A program made the translations under genes and the position numbers. Of a stretch of DNA of 64,000 nt, positions 11,801 to 23,992 are shown piece after piece. The DNA comes from Brachionus rotundiformis (lineage: Eukaryota > Rotifera > Eurotatoria > Ploima > Brachionidae). Numbering within the stretch: position 1 is the first letter of the stretch; every line of letters starts with the position of its first letter. The notes beneath the pieces were generated by a model. That model did no database searches, had not been told where the DNA came from, and saw only the letters and a program-made list of their open reading frames with translations. Where the stretch lies: positions 1,231,318 to 1,295,317 of the forward strand of contig JAESIW010000137.1 in assembly GCA_016802295.1 (NCBI GenBank), given 5' to 3'.

Positions 11801-14800
11801 AGAGACTCGAAAATACTTTTCTATAAGCTGAAAATTAAAAAAATTATTATATGCCCAAGTTTGATAATAATTGAATTAAAAAAGATTCAATATATTAAAA
11901 CTTAATTCCTTAAAAGTTTATAAAATTTTAACAATGCTTTTAATAATCTAACTGTAGATGAAACATCATGTTGTAGTAATGGAATTATTTTTTATCTTCT
12001 GTGTTAATTTATTTCTTTTTTTAAGTCACCAATTTTGAAAAGCAAAATGTTTAAAAAATAATGTTGATAAAATCAATTACAAAAATTGAGTTTGACTCAG
12101 AATTTATTTAAAAATATTATAAATTAAACATACAGAGTGTTTATTTAGTAAAATTACTCTATCAACCAATACTTAAATTTTGGTTTTTGTTCAAATGATC
12201 AAATGATAGGTAATAAATCATGTTTACCAAAACAGGATAAAATTCTCGGTTCAACCATTTTACGTTCAAAGAATCTTTTTGTCTATTATTTTAACTTAGA
12301 ATCCAAGCCAAGCAAATTTGCGAAATACCATGCCAAATATTTGGTCAATTGCTGGAACTTAATTAATATTAAAAATTAATTTAGTTATTCATCACCAGGG
12401 AAAACCAGGAGACAGGTCTGTGGTTAGGAATCTTTTTTGGATATTGAATAAACAAATAATAAATTAAATCAAAATTATTTAAATCTTTTTTGGAATTGAT
12501 AAAACTGAACTCAAAATTAATTTATAACAGGATAACATTTTGAGAAAAGTTCTTAATAATTCCAAAATAATGTTCAATTCAGATATCTATTAAGATAAAA
12601 ATGTCAATTTAGTAGTTGAGCACTTTAGTTAAAATGACAAATTAATTGACGTCTTTTTAATCTCTTTTCTATTTTATTTTCTATTTGATCATTAGTTTAA
12701 CAGTTAACAAAATAGACTTTTTCGATTGATCATTTTTTTTTATTAAATTTTTATCAACTTTAATCAATATAATTTTTTAATTTTATTTTGAAAGTGATTA
12801 ATTTACGGCATAGATAAAATAAAATTGACTTGAATTTTATTTTTGACTTCAAATATTTTTCGAAATATTTTTTTATTTAAAAGATTCAAAAAAAATACGA
12901 TTACAAAGATCAAAGATTAATTATATTTTGATTAAGAAATAATTTTTAGCTTTTAAAAAGGGAAATTAAAAAACATTTCACTGTTGAATAAGTTTTTGAT
13001 AAATAAAATAATTGTTCTTCTTTCAGTAATATCTTTTAATTAAAATAAAGAATTTGGATTGCTTCATTTAACTCTAGCTTAGTCAAAACTTGGATAAATT
13101 CTAAAGAATTTTGTGAAAAATTAATCATTTTTTACTGAAGAAATCCCGGGGTAAAAAAAAAACTTAAAGAGGATTTAAGATTAATTTAAGTCCCATTGGG
13201 GATAACATATACCAGAATTTATTTTCTTGGATAATGAGGCCTAAAAAATGTTGAATCAACATCACTTATAATAAGTCGAATTAAGATATAAAGATTAAAA
13301 AAAGATGATTGAAAATTTTTAATTAAACATATTAAGCTAATAAAAATTGATATTAAAATAAATTTCTAAAAATTATTTTTTGGTAAATCTTAAATTTTCT
13401 TGCTAATTTGATGGCTTTCACAATTATTACTATTTGAGCTACTTTGTATTAGCTATTTAAAATATCAAATAGATTGAAATTAAAATTTTAATTAGTATTT
13501 AAGTTAATTATTAGAGTTTTCAAAGTTTTAAAGGTAAGTGAATAAGTTAAAACAATGATTTTATAATATTTTTTGCTTCTCTCATAAATAAAATCTCATT
13601 AATTTGAAATAGTATCACATCCGTATTTTTCAAGTAGAAATTTAATGCAGGGAATTTTAAACAAATCAATTAGGCTTTATTTTATTTATTTAATTGATCA
13701 TTCAATAATTTTAATCACTTAAAAATCAATAGTTTTGAAAAGCCCTTAAAATTTAAATTGAAGGTTTTTCGATCAGTCAGCATTTTTAATTTCAAAAAGC
13801 AAACATTTTATTAAAAATATAAGTTTATTAAGTTTATTTTTCAAATCGAAATAAATTCTTGAGTTTTAGACATGAGTTTAAAATAATCAAATATTTTAAT
13901 CTATTATAATAGCGTATTTATTATAAATTAGCTTCTAGTCTATAGATCGATAGAAAAAGCTTATGTATACAATGAATATTTAAATTTTAAGTTAAGACTT
14001 GATATTGATAGTAAAAAATGTATTTATCTTATCTTGTGGCTTAAATTTTTTTATTTAATTTAATTCATTAAAAACTAATCAACCAAATAGTCAGGAAATT
14101 TCAAAAAAAGATTCATTTAGTGTTTTTTTTTAAATCCATCTTAATACAATTAATAGTACATCTTTAAAAATTGATTTAAAATATCAAAGTTTTTTATATA
14201 ACCAGTAATTTGATTAAAAGACTTTTTAAATATGATAATTATTAGTAAAAATTTATTAAAACTATTCAAACTGAGCCTATTTTTAGACCCCTTTATTCAA
14301 AAAAATCGGAAACTGGTTTCGACTAGGTAATAATTGCCATTTAGATGATCAACTAGACTCAGATGCGCCGTAGCTCAAACAGGCACTGGGAAAGGAGATG
14401 GGCCTTTTTTATCCCACTTGGATAGCTTAAGGAAAACTTTTTAATTATTACTCAAATTAAACAGAAATAAAGTAATAACTAATCATTTTTGAGATGAAAC
14501 TCAAAGAGGCGTCTTTTAAAACCAAAATCCGATGCCAAGATTTAGACAAGAGTATCAAATTAGATACAAACATATTCTTAATTATAGGAAGTAAATTCTC
14601 TTGATTGTGTGAAAAGTAATTAAATTCAAGAAAAACCTCTTATTTTAATTATTCTAATAAATGTTTCTTCATCATTTTTTCATATTATTTTTTTATGGTT
14701 TAACATGCACATAATAAAAAATGGTACATCATTTAAACAAAAAGATTTTATTTATTAAAGACTTCATACACTTTTCATGGAAGATTGAGACAAAAATGGC

Positions 14801-16914
14801 TCACCAATTCTTATTATAGTTATCCAAACCATTAAATCCAGAAAAGTATGTCTAATCATCAATCAATAATTTATATATACTTAAAGAATCTGTTGACATC
14901 TAGGCCTGCTGATTCTAATGTTAAGAATTGATAAGTGAGTTTTTAATTTTAGATTGTTTTTATATGAGCCATAAAAAACAATCTAAAGTATCATTAATTT
15001 ATCACGATAGGCTGATGTTATTGCAAATAGTAGTTTCTAGCTTCTAAAGTTTCTATTGCAAATCCTTTAGTAAGATTTAAATTATAAATTATGGCAAAAT
15101 GTGGTACACTTTTAAGGATTTTGATTTGATTGGAAAATTTTCCAAAATAAATTTTATCAATTATTATTTAATTTCAAACCGAATGTTTAATGTTGGTGTC
15201 TTAACAGATTAAAATTTTTGAAAGAATTAATTTTTTATAATTTTATTTGAGCTGTCATAGCAAGCAAATAAATGGCACTAATCTAAAATAATACTAAGCT
15301 TATGACTGAAAGATTAAAAACTTAACTCCTAGTTTCAGAAATGCTAAAATTATCATAAGATAAATAAAATTTTTAATCTTTTGAATTCAAAAGATAATTA
15401 TTTATACTTCTGGTCAAAAATTCAAGCAGTTTGTTTTAATTATTGTTTATTCAGGATCTCTTAGATACAGAAAAGCAAGTATAGTTAATAAACTAAAATA
15501 AAGACACAATTATTAATTTGGATAATAAAAGTAATCCGATTTATAATTTATGGACTTTTAAAGTGTTATCCTGAAAAACATTGCGTTTTTAAATATAAAA
15601 ATAAACTTGTATATTTAACAGACATTTAAATCTTCCAGAGTGACAACTATTATAATAAAAAAAATTTCAAATCGCGTTCAATAGACTTTATCTTATAAGG
15701 CATACAGTTTTATTAAGTTTAGATATTTAAACTTTTGTGGTTAGATTTTGCTGAAAATTTATTTGAAAAATTTTTAAACAGACAATAAAATAACCTTTAA
15801 GTTTCAATTAAGTAATGAAGTTAGAAAAATTTAAATTTAAGTTCTTATTCTAAAAGATAATCTTATTCGACTTTTACCGCTAAGTCGAATGCAGAACACG
15901 CTTTCGTGTGTTCATAATTTGATGATATCAAGATAATTTTGTTGTTTTCAAAATATGACAATTTTTCATCTAATTTTTGAACAAGAAAACCTAATTAGAT
16001 CATGGTAATTACAGTAAAGCGCTCAATACTTGTAGAAAAATTCGATTAAAACCCTGATTTTATGTTGTGGCAAATATTTTGTCTACCTTATAATGGCTCT
16101 GTATGCCCAATTGAACAAAAATATTCAACAAAATTCTTCATACTCATTTGAGGAATCATGGCGTAAATAAATTTATAGAAAAAATTAAAAGCTCGATTGA
16201 CTGAAATTATTGTCTAAATAAAATGAATATTTTAATTTTTTTTTTTGATTCAATATCATAATTTTATCAATTGAAAAATTAGAATCTAATTTTTAATTTT
16301 ATTTTTTTGAAATTTTTAAGGAAGATATGCTGATATAGTGAATTATTGGAGGAAAAAAGAAATAAAATTGCCAAATAAAAAAATCTAATTATTAAAATTT
16401 GGATATTTATTAATTATTCTTTTTAAAAAATACATGATAAGATAAATTGAATAATTTAAAAACGCGTTATTTTTTTTGAAAAGTTAATAATTCGATTTCA
16501 CATTTTTACTTTATTAATTGAATAATAAAATTTTATTTCGAAATCTTGACACTAAGTCTAAGAATAAGTTTAAATTGAAATTAAAATTGAAAAAATTTAA
16601 TTCTTTTAGTATTTTTACTGAATAATAAGTTTTAATTGATTAAATGAATTGTAAAAAATGTTTATAATAAAAAAAATATTTATTTTCTTAAAAATCTTTG
16701 GACCATGATTCAGATAACTAATGTTAGATAAAACATGAAATTTTTCGAATAGATTTATCCCGGGAATAAATCGATTAGATTTAATCAAACACGAACAAGC
16801 ATAAAAATATTTGCATTAGAATTAATCACGATTTATATTTTAAATCATGTAATATTTTTTTTGATAATCAGGAAAAAAATTAATTTTTGATTCAATTTAG
16901 ATGCAATAAAAATA
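8886..16914. other. 8 kb AT-rich gene desert
   Basis: No recognisable gene, RNA or spliced exon chain. Open frames are short (65 aa or less) and show no domain. It contains one copy of a dispersed repeat at about 9945-10080, a small hairpin at about 14951-14984 and a short similarity between about 11055-11110 and 12598-12655. Distal regulatory elements for the downstream GPCR are possible but not visible. Confidence 0.5.
9945..10080 (-). repeat. Dispersed repeat copy 1 (decayed coding remnant)
   Basis: About 135 bp that align closely with 51436-51570. Read on the minus strand both copies encode similar peptides: here MVVLDEKSKLVLHVKRCVYE, there MVVLDQKLKPVRHVKRYVYE. Conservation at protein level suggests a dead transposon-derived reading frame, possibly the start of a FLYWCH/MULE-type protein, though that assignment is a guess. 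Confidence 0.55.
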
Positions 16915-18075
16915 ATGTTTTACATAGAACCAAATTCAACATTTACTGAAGCGATCAATTTTGAAGAAACAATAGATCGCCCATTGCTGGGCTTCATGAT
17001 TGTCGTGCATACATTTATAATAGCTCTGGGCATATTTGGCAACTCGCTGGTTATTTACCTGGTATTGTTCAATATTCGTTTGAGAAATGTGCGCAATGCA
17101 TTCATGCTCAACTTAACTCTGTCCAACTTGCTCCTAGTTACCATATGCACACCTTCTTTTCTCTTCTCCATCATTTTTCCACAATGGACCATGGGAATAT
17201 TTTGGTGCAAATTTTTGCACTCGATTCAAATAGTGATAATGCTAGTCTCGGCATTTAGTATCATGATGATCGCCATAGACCGGTGGATGTTTGTGGTCTA
17301 CTCGCGATCGCGCCAATTTAAAAAACAGGACACCACAATAGTCATCATATTTATATGGATTCTGGCCGTGTTTTTGTCTCTACCAACCTTCTTGCATCGC
17401 ACAACGAAAGATCTGTATGACGAAAGCATCATGAACTTGCTCAATCATAGACTTAGCTCGTTCAACGCGAGCCTAGACCTTTCCTTTGGAAACATAAATG
17501 ACATAAAAATGACATTCTTCCAAAACAACCGCAAGTATTGTGTGGAAAACTGGTCAGATACAAACTATAAGCGTTTGTATATATTGGTTCTATTTTTCCT
17601 AGAGTTTGTCCTTCCTTGCCTATCCATGTTCATAACTTACTTCTGGATTGTCAGCTTCCTGAAGAAACACGACGACAAAATGAGCCATCATGAACAATTA
17701 AGGAGAAAATTGATCCAAAAAGAGAGGCCTCATCAAAAAAATTGTCGACTCTTGAGTGCGTTGTGTCTCACATTTATAATTTGCTGTCTTCCACTATCTT
17801 TGTTTAATATAAAAGCGGAGTTCGACATTGGAAAGATGTCGAATGCCATAAATCACAATTCATTTCAAGAGAAGGACATTTACTCGCCTTTGACCATTTT
17901 GACCACTCTGGAAGAGTTAAATACAATAATCAGCCCGTTGCTTTATGGCTGGATGAATCATAATTTTCGCTATGAGATCAAGGCAAAGATTAAAATTTTG
18001 AGAAAAAAGTACGGACGGGTACAAACATGTGAGCCTAAAGCTCAAAAGCCTTTAAGAAGTTTGCAAAAAGTCTAA
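16915..18075 (+). CDS. Rhodopsin-family GPCR, neuropeptide-receptor-like
   Basis: Intronless frame of 386 aa with seven hydrophobic helices. TM1 has GNSLVIYLVL; TM2 has LNLTLSNLLL, with N in place of the usual aspartate of LxxxD; TM3 starts after the conserved Cys in FWCKFLHSIQ; TM3 ends IDRWMFVVYSRSR, so DRY is DRW; TM5 carries a proline (EFVLPCLSMFITYF); TM6 is LCLTFIICCLPLSLF; TM7 ends SPLLYGWMNHNFR, so NPxxY is SPLLY. The N-terminus has a glycosylation sequon (NST) and an extracellular Cys in YCVENW could pair with the TM3 cysteine. The TM7-helix 8 junction YGWMNHNFR resembles neuropeptide F/NPY-type receptors. Ligand unknown. Confidence 0.85.
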   Translation: MFYIEPNSTFTEAINFEETIDRPLLGFMIVVHTFIIALGIFGNSLVIYLVLFNIRLRNVRNAFMLNLTLSNLLLVTICTPSFLFSIIFPQWTMGIFWCKFLHSIQIVIMLVSAFSIMMIAIDRWMFVVYSRSRQFKKQDTTIVIIFIWILAVFLSLPTFLHRTTKDLYDESIMNLLNHRLSSFNASLDLSFGNINDIKMTFFQNNRKYCVENWSDTNYKRLYILVLFFLEFVLPCLSMFITYFWIVSFLKKHDDKMSHHEQLRRKLIQKERPHQKNCRLLSALCLTFIICCLPLSLFNIKAEFDIGKMSNAINHNSFQEKDIYSPLTILTTLEELNTIISPLLYGWMNHNFRYEIKAKIKILRKKYGRVQTCEPKAQKPLRSLQKV

Positions 18076-19303
18076 TTTTGCATTTGGTCTTATACCGGTT
18101 TGATGTTATCTATGTTTATATGCAATCGGCTCAAGAAACCTCAGTTTGAATATATTTTTAATTTTTTGTTTAAATTAAATGAATAATAAACTATTTGCTT
18201 ATTTTATTTTTTATACTGGTAATTAGAAGGATATGTCCAAATCTGGCTTCTAAACAGGAATAAAAGAATTCCGTTTTGTTTTAAAAAATTTATTTAAAAA
18301 GAACGATAATTAGATCCTCTGATTTTTTTCTTGTAATAATAATGATATTTTACCATTCATTAATGGCTAAATTTTATTTATTTAAAAGAAAATTTAAATA
18401 AGGGAAATTTCCAGGGCGGCTCTGAATACCATAGCCTTCTTTACAGCCCTATTGTTACCGATTTTAATTGTCGGCTTTGTACCAACAAATTTACAAAGCT
18501 TTGTACCAAAATTCTATTGATTTTTATTGAGGATCCATTTTTAAGTGAAATTCTTCTTTTAAATGAGTTACTTTTTTTAATGAAAAATCTTCGAAAAAAA
18601 GAACTGTCGAGAGGTAAGCGATCTCTTAGGGTTGCCTCATTTTTCATGACATCGTTTTTTGATTCAAAAGCATTATTCGAACTTGGGCAACCATCAACAT
18701 ACCCTTCATACCAACATGGTAGTCAGATAGCCAATGCATACAAATAGGTATTTGGTGCTAGCTTTTTTATAGACAAAAGTAAGAATCAAGAAAATCAATT
18801 TTTCTTTAATATCTTTTATTTAACTTTATTTTTAAGTCCTCATATCTTGTGAACAAACAGTATAGATAAATAAATCTTTTTTGAATTATGTTTATTTTAT
18901 ATATTTTTTAATAAAAGTTTATCCCTCCATAAAATCGCCTATTTTTTTAAAAATATGAATTAAAAAAACAGGAAAAATGTCTTATTAATTATTTTTAGTT
19001 AACGGAGTAGGAGATTCTGGTTTAATTTGTCAAAATTTTTTTGAGATTAATATTTTTGGATAAATTAAGAATTCTAAAAGATAATATGTTAAGAAACTAA
19101 TTTTTTGTCAATTTTTAATGCTTGACAATTATAAATTAGATTTTTTAAAAATTTTAACACTCTTGATTTTATAAAATTAAATAATCACAGTAAAGTAATA
19201 TATTTAATATTGTACACAATTAGTTTATACAATATATATACATTTATACAAACCGGGATGGTAATTAACTAAAAAAAAATTTTTTTTTATAATTATTTAT
19301 TAT
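18076..19303. other. Spacer with transposon scrap
   Basis: 3' UTR of the GPCR gene followed by AT-rich spacer. The only supportable feature is a MULE transposase fragment (18560-18725, minus). The remainder up to the convergent-side end of PNO1 shows no gene. Confidence 0.45.
18560..18725 (-). pseudogene. MULE transposase fragment
   Basis: Minus-strand reading gives SSNNAFESKNDVMKNEATLR followed by DRLPLDSSFF. This matches the conserved C-terminal block of animal Mutator-like transposases, NNxxESxNxxxKxxxTLRxRLPL. No catalytic domain or ends are visible, so it is a dead remnant about 55 codons long. Confidence 0.7.
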
Positions 19304-20300
19304 TCAAAAACTCTCCATGGCTCTTGAAGCAATATTTCTTAAGTTTCCGTATATTTTTGACGGTGGACTTCCCAAAATTAAGTTACATATGGCCCGACGA
19401 GCGAGTGCAATATTTTTAAAAGATCCCAAGATGTGAATTTTACTTAAAAATTAAGAAATTAATTCTTGTTAATGAAATTAAAATGAAGCAGTACCTATCA
19501 GCAAGAACAATTCTTGTTTTTGTTGTATTTTCTATGGTGAATTTGGTCTTTCCTCCTTTTCCTGCTATACGTCCAATAGCTCTAGACAAGTGGTCACCCT
19601 TCAATGGTCTCACTAGTTAAACATTTAGTATTATTTCCAAACAAAATGCTTTATCTTACCATCAATTACTTCAAAAGATTCCAAAAACAAATCATCCAAT
19701 CTGACAAGAGCTAGGGCATCCTCTATTTCAAATCCCAGCACAAATGCCCTAATAAAATCAGCTGCCTTTTGAATCGAACTAATCTCTGTGGTTTCTTCAC
19801 AAGTCTTATAAAGAAAAAAATTACTATACAATCATATTCATGAAAATATTATATTTTTATTCTACCTTAATTTCTACATTTCGATTTTTTAGGTTAAATC
19901 TGATCTGTAGTTTTAAATACTCGACTACAGGGGTGTATATCTTCATCCAATTTTCTCTTAATGGATTGAATCTATTTGGTGGTACGTGTATTTTTCTAAT
20001 TTCGAACTTTCCATCGGTCAACTTCTCTGGTGCTACCGGTGGAAAGTTGATCCTTTGAACTGGATCGTTTTTATCAATTTGCATTTGGTCATCGGTATCG
20101 TTTACAGCGTCTTCTTCATCTTCAAACATTCCACTATTTTCACTCTCTTCTACCATCACCATTTCTGCATCCATTTTGGCTTTTTGTCGATTTTTTTTCT
20201 TCTGTACAACTATTTTAAAGTCCTCTTTTTTCTCGGTTTGTTCTACATTCTCGCTCGGTTTTACCGAGACATCAATTAATTCTGGCAAATCGTCACTCAT
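19304..20300 (-). CDS. PNO1: PNO1/Dim2, KH-domain small-subunit assembly factor
   Basis: Start ATG at 20300, stop at 19304-19306, four exons. The N-terminus is acidic/lysine-rich (MSDDLPELIDVSVK, then KKKNRQK). It is followed by the PNO1 signature IRKIHVPPNRFNPLRENWMK, then YLKLQIRFNLKNRNVEIK, ETTEISSIQKAADFIRAFVL and LALVRLDDLFLESFEVID. The next exon has the KH-like loop AIGRIAGKGGKTKFTIEN and the last exon the C-terminus AICNLILGSPPSKIYGNL. These track human PNO1 closely. PNO1 binds the 3' end of 18S pre-rRNA in the nucleolus and blocks premature Nob1 cleavage. It is followed head-to-tail by TPI on the same strand, 220 bp apart. Confidence 0.95.
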
Positions 20301-20519
20301 TTTCTAAACTTTAAAAATTAGAAAAAACATTTTTAAAACTTCATTTCAAAGACTTGCTATGGTCTTTTAATTTTTTGCTTAACTATTAAAAAATATTTAA
20401 TTAAAACACGATTATTTTTATTAAATAAAATAAAACTAAAACCTATAAAAATACATTCTCTTCTAGAAATAAAACACTAAGGGTTGTACTAATATTGAGC
20501 TGTTTTGAGATTTTGATTT

Positions 20520-21324
20520 CTATAATTTGGCATTAATGATGTCTACAATTTCAGGTTTGAGACTAGCACCACCGACCAAGAAACCATCAATGTCAGGCTG
20601 GGTGGCAAGCTCCTTGGCGTTGGCAGCTGTGACCGATCCACCATAAAGAATACGGGTCGAATCGGCAACCGATCGACTGACATTAGTGGCCAACCATTTT
20701 CGGAGTTGAGCATGGACCTCTTGAGCCTGTTGCGGAGTGGCAGTTTTGCCGGTTCCAATGGCCCACACGGGTTCATAGGCAATCACAGCCTTGCTCCAAT
20801 CGCTTATGTTCTCAGCAATATGCTTCAATTGTCTGAAAACAACTTCTTCAGTCTTGCCAGCCTCTCTTTCTTCCAATTTTTCACCAATACATGGCAAAAC
20901 ATTTAAGCCAGACTCTAAGGCGTGCTTTACCTTTTCGCCAATCAACTGGTCGCTCTCGCCGAAAACATTACGGCGCTCAGAGTGACCTAATATGACAAAA
21001 TCACCACCACAGTCTTTGATCATAGCTGGACTAATATCGCCAGTGAAAGCGCCTTTTGCCACCTTATAGCAGTTTTGGGCAGCTACGTGGACTTGTGGAT
21101 TGATTCGCTGGCGCACAAAGTCCAAATACAAGGCTGGTGGAGCCACCAAAACCTCTGAATTAAAATTTTTAGTAATTAAATGTAAACTTCACTTGGCACA
21201 AAGCTCTACCTGCTTTGTCATAGTTAATGTTGGCAGCGTTCATTAGTTCAATCAACTTTTCGTTGTCTTGTTTCAAGTTGTTCATCTTCCAATTGCCACC
21301 AACAAAAAATTTCCTCTGACTCAT
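20520..21324 (-). CDS. TPI1: Triosephosphate isomerase
   Basis: Two exons, with start ATG at 21324 and stop at 20520; the intron is about 57 bp near 21154-21210. The product begins MSQRKFFVGGNWKMN, with active-site Asn and Lys. It contains ILGHSERRNVFGE (electrophilic His), AYEPVWAIGTGK (catalytic Glu and flexible loop 6) and RILYGGSV (phosphate-binding loop). Length near 248 aa equals the usual TPI size. It interconverts dihydroxyacetone phosphate and glyceraldehyde-3-phosphate in glycolysis and gluconeogenesis. Codon use is noticeably more G+C-rich than neighbouring spacer, as expected of a highly expressed housekeeping gene. Divergent from PSMG1 across 363 bp. Confidence 0.98.
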
Positions 21325-21687
21325 TTTAATTGTCTGTGTTAAGATTCTATAAAGAAATATTAAGAAAATATTAAAAAAAAGCTTCTCTTAGAAATTAAGT
21401 TCAAACAATTTATGCTTGGAAAAAAAATATAACCAAAATTTTTAGAATTTTTTATGAAGAAGACGCCCATAAGCTAAACTGAAACAAAAAACAAAGCTCG
21501 TTGTTTTTTGAATTTTGAAATTTGCATTGCATGGTTTATGTATGAGGCCAATTTTTGTCTTGGCACATTTTTGCCAAATAATAAATCTAACAAATTGTTT
21601 TGCTTAAAAAAAAGTTCAAGAGCGTTCATGAGTGTGTTTAAATTGAAAATTTTATTTATAATTTTTAAAACTAATAATTAAAAAAAA
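21325..21687. promoter_or_regulatory. Divergent TPI/PSMG1 promoter region
   Basis: 363 bp between two divergent start codons. It must hold both promoters and 5' UTRs; no specific site was recognised. Confidence 0.4.
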
Positions 21688-22660
21688 ATGAGCTTATTTG
21701 GTGAACTGCAATTTGGTTTTTCGCGCGCTGTCTCCGATGATGAGGATGACGAATTTTCCAGAATTGAGCCGTAAAAAATAGACAAATATTAAATGATAAA
21801 TTAATTTACTTTTTCTCAAAAGAAATTTAAATTTAAAACGAAAAATTTATTGGTTGGAAGAGAGTATAGATAAATTTGAAGTAGATGAATTGATATTGGC
21901 CGATGGCCCCATAGCTTGTGGTATGGTCAAGATTTCAAATTTAAGGAAAATGTAAATTAATTTTCTAATTAAAAGCTTTTCTGCACGTTTATCTCTTGAA
22001 CCATTTGAACGAGTCAGAAAAGCAACTTTTAGGTCTAAGTGCCACAAATTCAGAATTTAAAGTGTTTCGCAATGAGGACAAAACAGAGTCCGAGTTGAAC
22101 AAAATGCGCAAAAATCTTATCTATAAAGTTGAAAATCTGAACGCCAAGTCTTATCTTGTATGTGAAGTGTTCACCAACTTGAAATCAAATGAATTCTACG
22201 ACTGGATTGACCAGCTTTGGGAAAAAGTTAATTTCAAATCGTGCACAATTCTTTGCAGTCAAAATCAAACAAGCTATTTTGGCTCAAAGCTCGAAGAATT
22301 TCCATGTGTTAAATTTCTATCTTCGAACAAAGACTTGACAACTGCAGACAAATGCCAGAGATTGGAAGAACCAAATTTTCTTCAAAATTTGCCTGCAGCA
22401 TGTAAATTTTAGAAATTTTTTTTCTTATTTAAATTTTTTCTTCAGTAATTCAGATGTGTGTTTTGAAAAATTTGGATTTTACTGCATTTGTATGCTACTC
22501 GCCTTCGATAAACGTGGACATTCAATCAGTGAAAGAGACCTTTAGAGGAGTTTCTTGTTTATTAAAGGATAAGAATATATTTAAAAATGATGACTTGTCC
22601 AAAAAATATCTTTTAAATGTAGGAAGTTTGGTAAACTCTGTATCTGGTCTCTACATGTAA
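21688..22660 (+). CDS. PSMG1: Proteasome assembly chaperone 1 (PAC1)
   Basis: About four exons. The N-terminus MSLFGELQFGFSRA is followed by the acidic run VSDDEDDEF, as in PAC1. Middle exons carry LADGPIACGMVKIS and LEEPNFLQNLPAA, matching the LEQPNIVHDLPAA block of human PSMG1. The last exon starts near 22452 with MCVLKNLDFTAFVCY. The C-terminus ends LYM, which fits the HbYX rule (hydrophobic-Tyr-any) used by assembly chaperones to dock into alpha-ring pockets. PAC1 pairs with PAC2 to guide 20S proteasome alpha-ring assembly in the cytosol. Sequence is diverged, so the call rests on the N-terminus, the LPAA block and the C-terminal tail. Confidence 0.85.
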
Positions 22661-22815
22661 CAACAGAAATTGGAATAATTTATTTTATAATCAGTTTGTT
22701 TTTTAGTTATTTATTTAAAATAAAAATTTTGAAAAAAAAATTATCTAAAAATTGACCAATTTCCATTATCGGTTCCATAACGAGTTTGAACACTCAACCG
22801 TTCTAATAATTATGA

Positions 22816-23556
22816 TTAATATTGTTTACCAAAATGCTTTACTAATGATAAATTACCTCTTTCCATTTTTTCTAAAATTTTTTTTGTTAATTTTGGTTTT
22901 TCTATTGGAGAAACAGAATTAAGACTTTCTTGGGAATTGTAAGGAACACGGTTATAAGTAGGTCCTTCTACAAACAAGAGCCTATTTCCGTTTTCTCTAA
23001 AAGCCTGAGTTATGTTTGGCCAAACACCACCTGCTCCTGAACGTCCTTTTCTCTTATCTCTAAATCAAAAGCTTGGTAATTTTTTGATTTTTGGTAAGAT
23101 CGTTTACTACTTGTATGCTTCTTTGGATTTCTTGTTCATGTCAAATCTTTTCTCAGACCAATTTCGCATTAAAAACTCACGCACTATTGGACTCTGAGGT
23201 ACCTCTTTAGTTGACTTTTTTTTTATTACTTCATTTTTTGAAACTAAAGCTGGAAGAGTTAGGTCTTCGAAGTTGTAGCAACTCTTGTCTTGAAAGTCGT
23301 TTAGCTAAATTAAATAATTAAATTAATTTTAAACTAAAAAATAAAAATATTTGGTTGATTACATCAACAAAAGACTTGCCAATATCGGAATTCAACTCTT
23401 TGTCATCCATGAAAAACCAAGTGCTCATTTCACCATAGCTTGTCCTAAATAGCAATTTAGAATTGGGATACTTTTACATACAATTTTTAACCTTTTAGGT
23501 CGAGCATTTATATCATTTAGAGATCGTAGAGAGGCAGTGGTAGCACTGTTTAGCAT
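22816..23556 (-). CDS. Unrecognised small soluble protein (~200 aa)
   Basis: Four exons join in frame on the minus strand. Candidate start ATG is at 23556 and stop at 22816-22818. Splice junctions are good: AG|G giving an arginine before TSYGEMSTWFFMDD, a phase-2 intron after SKEAYK into DKRKGRSGAGGVWPN, and the last exon ending KHFGKQY. The product is polar, lacks signal peptide or membrane helix, and has no domain I recognise. Short conserved-looking boxes such as PIVREFLMRNWSEKRFD and GGVWPNITQAFRENGNRL are reminiscent of small ciliary or testis proteins, but this is only an impression. Consistent phases make it a real gene; further upstream exons are possible. Confidence 0.65.
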
Positions 23557-23992
23557 GGTCTAATTAAATTTTTAGAAAATTGATCTAAAATTTTAGAATC
23601 AAACAAACAAAATAAATAAGTTGATATTGTTTATTTTAAGGTATAAAAATAAGAAAAAAGAAAATTGTTTTATAATTGCTGTTTAGTCGGAAATTTTTTA
23701 TTAACTTTAAGGTAAAATTTCTAATCACATTAGTTGAATTTTTAAATACTTTTCAACAGTAAATAATGTATTTTAAAATTATTATATTTAAGTATAATGG
23801 AAAATTTTTGTTTCATGGTATAGACCTCTTAAATAGTGTCTGAAAAAAAATGCCGTTTACATAAACCATGGTAATAATGTGTATATATTTTCCAAATTCG
23901 ATTTTTTTATAAACGCCTAAAACTGTTTTTAATTTTAATTATTTTTTATTTTTTTGTTATCAGAGAAAACAAACTTGATTAGGAAACAAAAA
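23557..23992. other. Spacer between small gene and tRNA
   Basis: AT-rich, no gene seen. The Pol III terminator of the tRNA lies at its right edge. Confidence 0.4.
23988..23992 (-). terminator. Pol III T-run terminator of tRNA-Gly
   Basis: Immediately 3' of the tRNA on the minus strand the sequence reads TTTTT, a normal RNA polymerase III stop. Confidence 0.7.

Noticed and set aside
14951..14984. Small hairpin considered as a microRNA precursor
   Set aside because: Stem of only about 14 bp with a short loop, too small for a pre-miRNA and common by chance in AT-rich DNA.
19986..20279. Hydrophobic plus-strand frame opposite PNO1
   Set aside because: Antisense of the Lys/Glu-rich PNO1 N-terminus; hydrophobicity follows from complementing lysine and glutamate codons.
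20543..20985. Several open frames overlapping the TPI exon on both strands
   Set aside because: Shadows of the well-supported TPI reading frame with no domain of their own.
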